DNA of 7,675 bases from Flavobacterium sp. (GCF_021151785.1 NZ_JAGKWP010000107.1:1-7675); one strand, 5' to 3'. Positions 1 through 6,142 are shown, counted from the first letter of the stretch. Notes: generated from the sequence alone by a model not told the origin. Translations and numbers: made by a program.

Positions 1-1215
1 CCCGCCAAAGCCAAAACAATTACTCAAAACTACATCAATTTTTTTAGATTTCGCTACATTAGGCGTTAAATCTATTCTCGGATCGATTGTTTCATCGATA
101 TTGAATAGGTTTATAGTAGGCGGAACAACCTGATGCTGAATAGCTAAAATTGCCGCAACTGATTCTACTGCCCCTGCTGCCCCGAGTAAATGGCCTGTCA
201 TTGACTTGGTCGAACTGATACTCATGTTATAAGTATGGTCACCAAATAATTGCTCTATGGCTTTTATTTCCTGTGGGTCACCTAACGGTGTTGATGTACC
301 ATGCGTATTGATATAATCAATCTCTTCTGGTTTCATATTGGCATCTTCCAATGCATCTTGCATTGAAAGAAACGCACCGAATCCTTCTGGGTGTGGTGCA
401 GTTATATGGTAGGCATCTGACGACATACCGCCACCTACTATCTCACAATATATTTTAGCTCCACGGGCTACTGCATGCTCATATTCTTCCAGAATCAATG
501 CCGCACCACCATCACCTAACACAAAACCGTCACGGTCTTTGTCATAAGGGCGAGAGCCAGTTGCAGGGTCATCGTTTCTTTCAGACATGGCACGTAAACC
601 GTTAAAACCACCAATACCTGCTTGGGTAATGGCAGCTTCTGAACCACCTGAAATGCAAATGTTAATTCTACCTAAGCGAATATAGTTAAAAGCATCAATG
701 ATAGCATTGTTGGTAGAAGCACATGCCGAAACAGTAATGTAGTTAGGCCCTCTCAATCCGTATTTGATAGAGATTTGACCAGATGCACTGTCGGCAATCA
801 TTTTTGGAATAAAGAACGGGTTAAATTTCGGAGTACCATCACCACCGGCAAAGTTAATTACTTCTTCTTCAAAAGTTTTTAACCCGCCAATACCTGAACC
901 CCAGATAACACCGGCTTTATTTTTATTGATTTTTTCTAAATCAAGCCCAGAGTCTTTCATGGCCTCGTCGGCTGCCACTATAGCATACTGGGTGAATAAG
1001 TCCATTTTACGGGCGTCTTGCCTCGGGATAAACTGTGTTACGTCAAAATTTTTGACCTCACAAGCAAATTTTGTACGGAATTTACTGGCATCAAATTTTG
1101 TGATAATGGCTGCACCACTAACACCGTTTGATAATCCGTGCCAGAATTCTTCTACCGTATTTCCGATAGGCGTTATAGCCCCCAATCCTGTTACAACTAC
1201 TCGTTTGAAAGCCAT
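1..1215 (-). CDS. fabF: 3-oxoacyl-ACP synthase II (KAS II), 3' end beyond the window
   Basis: Condensing enzyme of type II fatty acid synthesis in the cytoplasm: it joins malonyl-ACP to a growing acyl-ACP with loss of CO2. The frame is open from ATG at 1215 to base 1 with no stop (405 codons), so only about a dozen C-terminal residues should be missing from a family length near 415. The thiolase-fold triad is visible: Cys165 in SACAS, His305 in NTHGTSTP, and His342 in KSMTGHLLGAAG with Lys337 just before it. The glycine-rich NCFGFGG motif starts at about residue 399, at the window edge. The N-terminus KRVVVTGLGAITPIGN is typical of FabF and supports the chosen start. It lies 81 bp after the end of an acyl carrier protein reading frame on the same strand, the usual acpP-fabF order. 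Alanine is often GCC (about 14 codons), unlike the genes further right. FabB-type KAS I is less likely given overall similarity to flavobacterial FabF. Confidence 0.96.
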   Translation of the reverse strand, partial: MAFKRVVVTGLGAITPIGNTVEEFWHGLSNGVSGAAIITKFDASKFRTKFACEVKNFDVTQFIPRQDARKMDLFTQYAIVAADEAMKDSGLDLEKINKNKAGVIWGSGIGGLKTFEEEVINFAGGDGTPKFNPFFIPKMIADSASGQISIKYGLRGPNYITVSACASTNNAIIDAFNYIRLGRINICISGGSEAAITQAGIGGFNGLRAMSERNDDPATGSRPYDKDRDGFVLGDGGAALILEEYEHAVARGAKIYCEIVGGGMSSDAYHITAPHPEGFGAFLSMQDALEDANMKPEEIDYINTHGTSTPLGDPQEIKAIEQLFGDHTYNMSISSTKSMTGHLLGAAGAVESVAAILAIQHQVVPPTINLFNIDETIDPRIDLTPNVAKSKKIDVVLSNCFGFGG

Positions 1216-1228
1216 AAAATGAGATTTG

Positions 1229-1284
1229 AAGTTTCATAGTATAAAGTTTCAAGTTTCAGGCTTAAATCATGAAACTTGAAACTT
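1229..1284. repeat. AAGTTTC heptamer repeats forming a 15-bp inverted repeat
   Basis: AAGTTTCA occurs at 1229-1236, 1244-1251 and 1251-1258, and its reverse complement TGAAACTT at 1270-1277 and 1277-1284. The arms 1244-1258 and 1270-1284 are perfectly complementary over 15 bp, with an 11-nt loop. The unit repeats every 7 nt inside each arm. The repeat fills most of the gap between the ACP end and the fabF start, so it would form a strong hairpin in a shared transcript. No T-run follows on the fabF-coding strand, so it is not an obvious terminator. From memory, arrays of this heptamer are common between genes in flavobacteria. A role in mRNA processing or in setting the acpP:fabF ratio is inference. 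Confidence 0.85.
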
Positions 1285-1296
1285 GCAACTCGAAAA

Positions 1297-1398
1297 TTAT
1301 TTAGAATTTTCTTCCAAGTACGTGATAGCCTGACCTACGGTCTGGATATTTTCTGCTTGGTCGTCTGGGATTGATACATTAAATTCTTTTTCAAATTC
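1297..1398 (-). pseudogene. acpP: acyl carrier protein 3' remnant, fused in frame to the helicase
   Basis: These last ~33 codons encode the C-terminal part of acyl carrier protein: the end of helix II (EFEKEF), the IPDDQAENI turn and helix III, then TVGQAITYLEE of helix IV. A complete ACP is about 78 residues. The first ~45, with the DSL motif whose Ser carries 4'-phosphopantetheine, are missing, so this cannot act as an acyl carrier. The position immediately upstream of fabF on the same strand is where intact acpP normally sits. C-ending codons (ATC, GAC, ACC, TAC) match fabF rather than the helicase. The exact boundary is uncertain within about 1380-1405, because the stretch encoding LEFEKE could belong to either parent. 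Confidence 0.85.
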
Positions 1399-2544
1399 CA
1401 AACGCTTTTCTTCGATTTTTACCTCTTCCGGAATTTTAAAAACTTTAACTTCTTTATTCATTAGAAGTTCAATTTCTAAAAATTCTTCTTCTTCTTTTGG
1501 ACTTACTATTGTTATAGCAATTCCTTCTTTATCAGCACGACCCGTTCTTCCTATTCGGTGTATGTATTGTTCTGGAGTTTCAGGTAATTGTAAATTGATG
1601 ACATGGGTAATATCTGAAATATCTAAACCACGTGCCATAATATCTGTTGTAACTAAACCACGTAATTCGCCATTTTGGAATAATTCCATAGTATTTAAAC
1701 GGTAATTTTGTGTTTTGTTAGAGTGTATGGCACCAAATTGATCAGGAAAATCTTCTTCTAAATGTTCTAAAACAAAGTCAGCTAAGCGTTTACTGTTTAC
1801 AAATAATAAAATTCGGCTATATGTTTCTTCGGCCAAAAAATGCTTAACTAGATTTAATTTTGTTAAAAAATTAGGAGTTTTATATAAGCGCTGTTCAATT
1901 TTTTCTAAAGGTGTGCCACTCGGTGCAAGAGAAACTTCTTCCGGGAATTCAAAAAACTCATCTAATACATCATCTACTTCCTCGGTCATGGTAGCAGAAA
2001 ACATAATATTTTGTTTTTTTGCTTTCATCATAGAGAGAATAGAGGTTAATTGAACTCGAAATCCTAAATTCAAAATCTCATCAAATTCGTCAATGACTAA
2101 TTTTTGTATAGTATCAAATCTCAACACATTATCTAAAGCTAAGTCCATGACACGTCCAGGTGTGCCAACAACAATGTCTAAACCTTCATATACCGCAGTT
2201 TTTTGGGTATTGATATTTACTCCGCCATATACAGCTAACGAACGGACACTCATGTATTTAGTCAATTTGTCTATTTCTTCCTTAACTTGTACCACTAATT
2301 CGCGAGTGGGAACTAAAATAAGGACACGAGGAGTGTCTGTTTTTTGAAACTTCCATTGTTTTAATATAGGTAACAAATAAGCAAAAGTTTTACCAGTACC
2401 TGTTTGAGCAATTCCCATGACGTCTCGCCCCGACATCACATAAGGAAATGCTTTTGCTTGTATGGGTGTGGGGTTTGTAAAACCTAAATCGTCTATTGCT
2501 TTTTGTAAGGATGCAGGTAAGTTTAAATCTTGAAAGGTTACCAT
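1297..2544 (-). CDS. DEAD-box RNA helicase with a C-terminus replaced by acyl carrier protein sequence (chimeric reading frame)
   Basis: ATP-dependent RNA helicase of superfamily 2, 415 residues from ATG at 2544. Motifs in order: Q motif with Gln29; Walker A AQTGTGKT 46-53; PTREL 79-83; GG 107-108; TPGR 128-131; motif II IDEFD 151-155 (Phe where Ala is usual); SAT 183-185; TTDIMARGLD 299-308; HRIGRTGR 329-336. Both RecA-like domains are complete, so the core could work. From about residue 383 the protein stops resembling a helicase. EFEKEFNVSIPDDQAENI and the rest to the end match helix II-IV of flavobacterial acyl carrier protein. The Lys/Arg-rich tail usual in these helicases (basic, ending in runs such as KKPKTRGDKN) is absent. 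The frame can be extended to a TTG at 2562, but that codon overlaps the promoter -7 element at 2560-2567, so I use the ATG. Likely role of the intact parent: RNA unwinding in ribosome assembly or decay. The fusion may be an assembly artefact. Confidence 0.9.
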   Translation of the reverse strand: MVTFQDLNLPASLQKAIDDLGFTNPTPIQAKAFPYVMSGRDVMGIAQTGTGKTFAYLLPILKQWKFQKTDTPRVLILVPTRELVVQVKEEIDKLTKYMSVRSLAVYGGVNINTQKTAVYEGLDIVVGTPGRVMDLALDNVLRFDTIQKLVIDEFDEILNLGFRVQLTSILSMMKAKKQNIMFSATMTEEVDDVLDEFFEFPEEVSLAPSGTPLEKIEQRLYKTPNFLTKLNLVKHFLAEETYSRILLFVNSKRLADFVLEHLEEDFPDQFGAIHSNKTQNYRLNTMELFQNGELRGLVTTDIMARGLDISDITHVINLQLPETPEQYIHRIGRTGRADKEGIAITIVSPKEEEEFLEIELLMNKEVKVFKIPEEVKIEEKRLEFEKEFNVSIPDDQAENIQTVGQAITYLEENSK

Positions 2545-2559
2545 AAATATATTTTTTGG

Positions 2560-2567
2560 CAAAGATA
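2560..2567 (-). promoter_or_regulatory. Promoter -7 element of the helicase gene
   Basis: On the minus strand the sequence reads TATCTTTG, a full match to the Bacteroidota -7 consensus TAnnTTTG. It ends 15 nt before the ATG at 2544, giving a leader of roughly 10 nt. No TTG is seen at the expected distance upstream for a -33 element, so this rests on the -7 box and position alone. Confidence 0.55.
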
Positions 2568-2618
2568 GTGTTTTTGTATGTATTAGATTGATGTTGTTAG
2601 ATGAAGGTCATCTGGAGG

Positions 2619-2650
2619 TTGTAGAAATAGAAATAATTTTAATAGATTTG
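2619..2650 (+). promoter_or_regulatory. Promoter of mnmD (-33 TTG, -7 TAGATTTG)
   Basis: TTG at 2619-2621 is followed after 21 nt by TAGATTTG at 2643-2650, matching the flavobacterial pattern TTG, about 17-23 nt, TAnnTTTG. The -7 box ends 21 nt before the mnmD ATG, leaving a leader of about 15 nt. It is back to back with the helicase promoter in a 127-bp divergent region. Confidence 0.6.
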
Positions 2651-2671
2651 ATAAATTTATAAAAGTTATAC

Positions 2672-3346
2672 ATGCAACGAGAACTAATTATTACTAAAGA
2701 CGGTTCTACAAGTTTTTTTGTTCCGGAGTTAAATGAAAATTATCATTCTTCTAATGGTTCAATAACAGAAGCTCAACACGTATTTTTAAAACACGGAATA
2801 CATTTTTATTTGTCACGTAGTCCAAAAAGTCAATTAAGTGTTTTAGAAATTGGATTTGGTACGGGTTTAAATGCTTGGTTAACATGGTTAGAGGCTGAAA
2901 AAATGAATTTGTTTATTTCTTATGTTGGTGTAGAAGCATATCCTATAACTAATCAAGAAGTGGCAATGTTAAATTATGCTAAAATTCTGAATCATGAGGA
3001 TAAAAATGCTAAATTTGAAAAGCTACATGCTATGAGTTGGAATGAAAAACATCGATTAGACTCAAGCTTTGAGTTATTAAAAGTTAATCGTTTTTTTGAA
3101 GATATAGATTTCGTAAATCAATTTGATATTGTTTATTTTGATGCTTTTGGTTTTGATGTACAACCGGAATTGTGGAGTGTTTCTATTTTTAAAAAAATGT
3201 TTGATAGTTTAAGGCCTGAGGGATTGTTAACCACTTATGCTTGTAGGTCAGTGATTAAGAAGAATTTACAAGAAGTTGGGTTTACTACTCAAAAGTTACC
3301 AGGTGCACCAGGTAAGAGAGAAATGTTAGTGGGATTAAAAATTTAG
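2672..3346 (+). CDS. mnmD: tRNA (5-methylaminomethyl-2-thiouridine)(34)-methyltransferase MnmD, stand-alone
   Basis: S-adenosylmethionine-dependent methyltransferase (DUF752/MnmD family) for the last step of mnm5s2U synthesis: it methylates the aminomethyl group on wobble uridine 34 of tRNAs such as Lys, Glu and Gln. Visible motifs in 224 residues: conserved N-terminal YHSSNGSITEAQHVF (24-38); SAM-binding motif I LEIGFGTGLN (58-67); acidic VEAYP at 87-91 as the likely ribose-binding Glu; YFDAFGFDVQPELW (155-168) with the catalytic-region Asp; TYACRSVIKKNLQEVGF (188-204); and the C-terminal PGAPGKREML (210-219). The length fits the methyltransferase domain alone. The FAD oxidase domain of the fused E. 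coli MnmC is absent, as in other stand-alone MnmD proteins. The ATG is preceded by A/T-rich sequence and a good promoter. It is transcribed away from the helicase; the downstream small gene begins 104 nt later. No premature stop or missing motif is seen. Confidence 0.93.
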   Translation: MQRELIITKDGSTSFFVPELNENYHSSNGSITEAQHVFLKHGIHFYLSRSPKSQLSVLEIGFGTGLNAWLTWLEAEKMNLFISYVGVEAYPITNQEVAMLNYAKILNHEDKNAKFEKLHAMSWNEKHRLDSSFELLKVNRFFEDIDFVNQFDIVYFDAFGFDVQPELWSVSIFKKMFDSLRPEGLLTTYACRSVIKKNLQEVGFTTQKLPGAPGKREMLVGLKI

Positions 3347-3382
3347 AAATTTTTAACTATAAAATTTTATAAAAATTAGTTT

Positions 3383-3408
3383 TTGTATTAAATTTTTAAG
3401 TAAATTAG
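3383..3408 (+). promoter_or_regulatory. Possible weak promoter for the 65-residue gene
   Basis: TAAATTAG at 3401-3408 differs from TAnnTTTG at one position. A TTG lies at 3383-3385, but the 15-nt spacing is shorter than usual. The sequence is very AT-rich, so chance matches are likely. Read-through from mnmD is an alternative, since no convincing terminator follows mnmD. Confidence 0.25.
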
Positions 3409-3450
3409 CAATAAGTTCTTCATAATTGTTTAATTTTAAAATGAAAAACT

Positions 3451-3648
3451 ATGCCAAGACAAATTTATTTGTATACCAAATCTATTTTAGAAAGAGTTAG
3501 CTTTGACGCAAAGTTATTTTGTAAAGAGTTAGAAAAAGCAACACGAATGTTGTTACCCTATGAATTGGACCAACTAAGAGAATGGCTTCTTAGTTTTACA
3601 CAAGAGAAACCCGAATTAAGGCAGTGTATAGTCTTTATTGAGAACTAG
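3451..3648 (+). CDS. Conserved-looking hypothetical protein, 65 residues
   Basis: I do not recognise a function. The 65-residue product starts MPRQIYLYTKSILERVSF and has no signal peptide, membrane segment or known motif. It is mostly amphipathic and probably helical: two likely helices (about 16-33 and 36-50) separated by LLPYE, then a short ELRQCIVFIEN end that could be a strand. There are two Cys (positions 23 and 59), not in a metal-binding arrangement. The start is an ATG after the A-rich stretch AAAATGAAAAACT, the usual context for Bacteroidota starts. Codon use resembles mnmD, and the gene ends 17 nt before a strong terminator hairpin, which supports it being real. I have an impression of similar small proteins in other flavobacteria but cannot verify it. 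It is cytoplasmic by inference and may be cotranscribed with mnmD. Confidence 0.7.
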   Translation: MPRQIYLYTKSILERVSFDAKLFCKELEKATRMLLPYELDQLREWLLSFTQEKPELRQCIVFIEN

Positions 3649-3665
3649 TAACTTTTTAAAAATAT

Positions 3666-3700
3666 AAGCCTCCCAGATGTAATTGTTGGGAGGCTTTTGT
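3666..3700. terminator. Bidirectional rho-independent terminator between convergent genes
   Basis: AAGCCTCCCA at 3666-3675 pairs perfectly with TGGGAGGCTT at 3687-3696 around an 11-nt loop. On the plus strand it runs into TTTTGTTTG, serving the small hypothetical gene. On the minus strand it is followed by TTATATTTTT, serving guaB, whose stop is at 3708-3710. One hairpin thus appears to insulate both convergent units. Confidence 0.88.
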
Positions 3701-3707
3701 TTGTTGT

Positions 3708-5180
3708 TTATCTAGAATAATTTGGAGCCTCTTTTGTGATGGTAACATTGTGAGGATGACTTTCACTAATACCGCTTGAAGTAATTCTAACAAATCTTCC
3801 TTTACTTTGTAAAGTAGGAATGTCTTTTGCTCCACAATAGCCCATTCCAGCCCTCAAGCCTCCAATGAATTGTTGCATACTCTCGTTTAATTCTCCTTTG
3901 TAAGGTACTCTACCTACAATTCCTTCGGGTACTAATTTTTTCACATCATCTTCTACATCTTGGAAATAACGATCTTTAGAGCCTTCTTTCATTGCTTCTA
4001 CCGACCCCATTCCTCTGTAAGATTTAAATTTTCTGCCTTCAAAAATGATGGTCTCTCCGGGTGATTCTTTTGTTCCGGCTAACATAGAGCCTAACATAAC
4101 GCAATAAGCACCAGCTGCTAAAGCTTTTGGAATGTCACCAGTATATCTTATTCCGCCATCAGCAATAACTGGAATTTCAGTTCCTTGTAAAGCAGCAGCA
4201 ACTTCTAAAACAGCCGAAAATTGAGGAAAACCAACTCCCGCTACCACACGAGTTGTGCAAATAGATCCAGGGCCTATACCTACTTTTACTGCATCCGCAC
4301 CATTTTCAACTAAATACAAGGCTGCCTCCGGTGTAGCAATATTTCCAACTACAACATCTATTTGAGGGAAGTTTGATTTTACTTTTTTTAATACTTCTAC
4401 GACTCCTTTTGTGTGTCCATGAGCAGTATCAATAATAACTGCGTCAACCCCAGCATTCACTAGAGCTTCTGCTCGTTGAACAGCGTCTCCTGTAACGCCA
4501 ATAGCTGCTGCAACTCGTAAACGTCCAAATTTATCTTTGTTAGCATTAGGTTTTTGAGTCAATTTTGTAATATCTCTAAATGTTATTAGACCAATTAATT
4601 TAAAATTAGTATCTACAACTGGCAGTTTTTCAATTTTATTTTCTTGAAGAATTTCTTCAGCCTGACTTAGTGTGGTTCCTTCAGGTGCTGTTACTAACTG
4701 TTCCGAAGTCATAACTTCGGTAATTATTCTTGTATTGTTTTTTTCAAAACGTAAATCGCGGTTGGTAACAATTCCTTTTAAGGTTCCATTATTGTCAACA
4801 ACTGGAATTCCTCCTATGCTGTATTCTTTCATTGCAGCTTTTGCATCACCTACATTAGCAGTTAACGGTAAAGTAACAGGATCTATAATCATGCCGCTTT
4901 CTGCCCGTTTTACTTTACGAACTTCAGCTGCTTGTTGCTCAATGGTCATGTTTTTGTGTAATACGCCAATACCTCCTTCTTGTGCCATAGCTATAGCCAT
5001 TGCGCTTTCAGTAACAGTATCCATAGCTGCGGAAACTACTGGTACATTTAAAGTAATATTTTTACTGAATTTAGATTGAATGGAAACTTCTCTTGGAAGT
5101 ACTTCAGAATAATTGGGAACTAATAAAACGTCATCGTAAGTTAGACCTTCACCAATAATTTTTGTTGTGTGTGCTTTCAT
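3708..5180 (-). CDS. guaB: IMP dehydrogenase
   Basis: NAD-dependent oxidation of inosine 5'-monophosphate to xanthosine 5'-monophosphate, the committed step to guanine nucleotides in the cytoplasm. The 490 residues match the bacterial family length. The N-terminus LTYDDVLLVPNYSEVLPREV is diagnostic, and the (beta/alpha)8 barrel is interrupted by a pair of CBS domains at about 97-155 and 157-213. Key sites: DTAHGH (251-256); GIGPGSICTTR (301-311), containing the potassium-binding loop and catalytic Cys308; ADGGIRYTGDI (340-350) for IMP phosphate binding; Arg404-Tyr405 in KDRYF, the likely water-activating dyad; flap EGIVGRVPYKG (419-429); and GGLRAGMGYCGA near the end. All are present, so it should be active. 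The CBS pair suggests allosteric control by purine nucleotides, as in other bacterial IMPDHs. The HMG-CoA lyase gene ends 62 nt upstream on the same strand, but guaB has its own putative promoter in that gap. guaA is not adjacent. Confidence 0.97.
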   Translation of the reverse strand: MKAHTTKIIGEGLTYDDVLLVPNYSEVLPREVSIQSKFSKNITLNVPVVSAAMDTVTESAMAIAMAQEGGIGVLHKNMTIEQQAAEVRKVKRAESGMIIDPVTLPLTANVGDAKAAMKEYSIGGIPVVDNNGTLKGIVTNRDLRFEKNNTRIITEVMTSEQLVTAPEGTTLSQAEEILQENKIEKLPVVDTNFKLIGLITFRDITKLTQKPNANKDKFGRLRVAAAIGVTGDAVQRAEALVNAGVDAVIIDTAHGHTKGVVEVLKKVKSNFPQIDVVVGNIATPEAALYLVENGADAVKVGIGPGSICTTRVVAGVGFPQFSAVLEVAAALQGTEIPVIADGGIRYTGDIPKALAAGAYCVMLGSMLAGTKESPGETIIFEGRKFKSYRGMGSVEAMKEGSKDRYFQDVEDDVKKLVPEGIVGRVPYKGELNESMQQFIGGLRAGMGYCGAKDIPTLQSKGRFVRITSSGISESHPHNVTITKEAPNYSR

Positions 5181-5206
5181 GGTGCAATTTGTAATTAAAT
5201 TGCGAG

Positions 5207-5232
5207 CAAATTTACTAAATTTTTAGTAACAA
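5207..5232 (-). promoter_or_regulatory. Putative guaB promoter
   Basis: On the minus strand, TAAATTTG (5207-5214) fully matches the TAnnTTTG -7 consensus. TTG (5230-5232) precedes it by 15 nt, somewhat short for a -33 element. The -7 box ends 26 nt before the guaB ATG. No purine riboswitch-like structure fits in the remaining leader of about 20 nt. Confidence 0.45.
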
Positions 5233-5242
5233 TGTTTATTTA

Positions 5243-6106
5243 TTAATGGTAAAAATTAAAAATCTTTAATGCTTCATTATAGGCACTTTCAAAACTAATA
5301 GCATGACAGTTTGTTTCAGTTTTCTGGGAAGTAAAATAAGAAAGTAACTTTTCTGTTGGCATATTGCCAGTTAAGTCGTCTTTTGCCATGGGACAACCTC
5401 CATAACCCTTAATTGCACCGTCAAATCTTGTGCATCCCGCTTTATAAGCGGCATCTACTTTTTCAAACCAAGTGTCTGGTGTGGTGTGAAGATGAGCGCC
5501 AAATTCAATGTTTGGATATTTTGGTATTAAACTAGAAAATAAGTACGCTATAATTTCTGGCGTGGAAGAACCAATGGTGTCAGATAAGGATAAAATTTTA
5601 ACTCCCATGGAAGCAAGTTTTTCTGTCCATTCACCCACAATTTCAACATTATAAGGGTCTCCATAAGGATTGCCAAATCCCATGGATATATAAGTAACTA
5701 CCTCTTTGTTTGTTTGATCGGCAATTTCTAAAATTTCTTGGAGAGTAACTAAAGATTCTGAAATGGTTTTGTGAGTATTTCTCATTTGAAAATTTTCAGA
5801 AATCGAAAAGGGGAATCCTAGATATTGAATTTCTTTAAATGATGATGCATTAATAGCGCCTTGCGTATTAGCAATAATAGCTAATAATTTACTTTTTGTT
5901 TGTGATAAATCAAGTTTTGCCAACACCTCGGCGGTATCTTGCATTTGCGGTATTGCTTTTGCTGAAACGAAACTTCCAAAATCAATAGTGTCAAATCCTA
6001 CACGTAACAACGCTTGTATATACTGCACTTTTTTTTCAGTAGGAATAAAAGTTTTGATGCCTTGCATAGCATCTCTAGGACATTCTATTATTTTAATTGG
6101 TTTCAT
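5243..6106 (-). CDS. Hydroxymethylglutaryl-CoA lyase
   Basis: Cleaves 3-hydroxy-3-methylglutaryl-CoA to acetoacetate and acetyl-CoA, the last step of leucine catabolism (product of the gene called mvaB, liuE or yngG elsewhere). From ATG at 6106 it is 287 residues of the HMGL-like TIM-barrel family. Visible sites: IIECPRDAMQG (6-16) with catalytic Arg11 and metal-binding Asp12; FGSFVSAKAIPQMQD (43-57); metal-binding HLH (205-207); the signature GAIKGYGGCPMA (230-241) with catalytic Cys238; and Asn248 in TGNMPTE. CPRDAMQ replaces the commoner GPRDGLQ, a variant I associate with Bacteroidota members. Together the GGCP Cys and IPTEKK segment favour HMG-CoA lyase over isopropylmalate or homocitrate synthases. 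The frame extends upstream to a TTG at 6145, but that lies in the promoter -33 region, so the ATG is chosen. It lies upstream of guaB on the same strand and is divergent from the alpha-oxoamine synthase. No other leucine-pathway genes are in the window. Confidence 0.92.
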   Translation of the reverse strand: MKPIKIIECPRDAMQGIKTFIPTEKKVQYIQALLRVGFDTIDFGSFVSAKAIPQMQDTAEVLAKLDLSQTKSKLLAIIANTQGAINASSFKEIQYLGFPFSISENFQMRNTHKTISESLVTLQEILEIADQTNKEVVTYISMGFGNPYGDPYNVEIVGEWTEKLASMGVKILSLSDTIGSSTPEIIAYLFSSLIPKYPNIEFGAHLHTTPDTWFEKVDAAYKAGCTRFDGAIKGYGGCPMAKDDLTGNMPTEKLLSYFTSQKTETNCHAISFESAYNEALKIFNFYH

Positions 6107-6112
6107 GGAGGT

Positions 6113-6142
6113 CAAAGATAACGAAAAGTTTATTTTTTGCAA
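6113..6142 (-). promoter_or_regulatory. HMG-CoA lyase promoter, predicted leaderless
   Basis: On the minus strand, TTG (6140-6142), a 19-nt spacer and TATCTTTG (6113-6120) form a full match to the flavobacterial -33/-7 pattern. Only 6 nt (ACCTCC) separate the -7 box from the ATG at 6106, so transcription should begin at or within about 2 nt of the start codon. It also excludes the upstream TTG as a start. Confidence 0.65.

Noticed and set aside
926..1222. 98-codon plus-strand open frame
   Set aside because: It lies antisense within fabF, whose minus-strand frame shows the full catalytic triad. The product is low-complexity with no motif.
2093..2347. 84-codon plus-strand open frame
   Set aside because: Antisense to the conserved motifs of the helicase; a shadow frame.
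2545..2562. TTG start adding six residues to the helicase
   Set aside because: It overlaps the TATCTTTG -7 element, and MVTFQDLNLP from the ATG at 2544 is the normal N-terminus of the family.
3347..3400. Terminator after mnmD
   Set aside because: Only trivial A/T pairing (for example AAAAATTAGTTTTT) is present. There is no GC stem, so I do not call it.
3441..3500. 19-codon frame starting at ATG 3441
   Set aside because: Overlaps the 65-residue gene in another frame and is too short and featureless. The ATG is part of the A-rich leader.
4672..5079. 135-codon plus-strand open frame with hydrophobic stretches
   Set aside because: Antisense to the N-terminal half of guaB. The apparent hydrophobicity arises from the reverse complement of that coding sequence.
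5181..5242. Purine riboswitch upstream of guaB
   Set aside because: Only about 20 nt of leader remain after the predicted -7 box and there is no three-stem structure, so it cannot hold a riboswitch.
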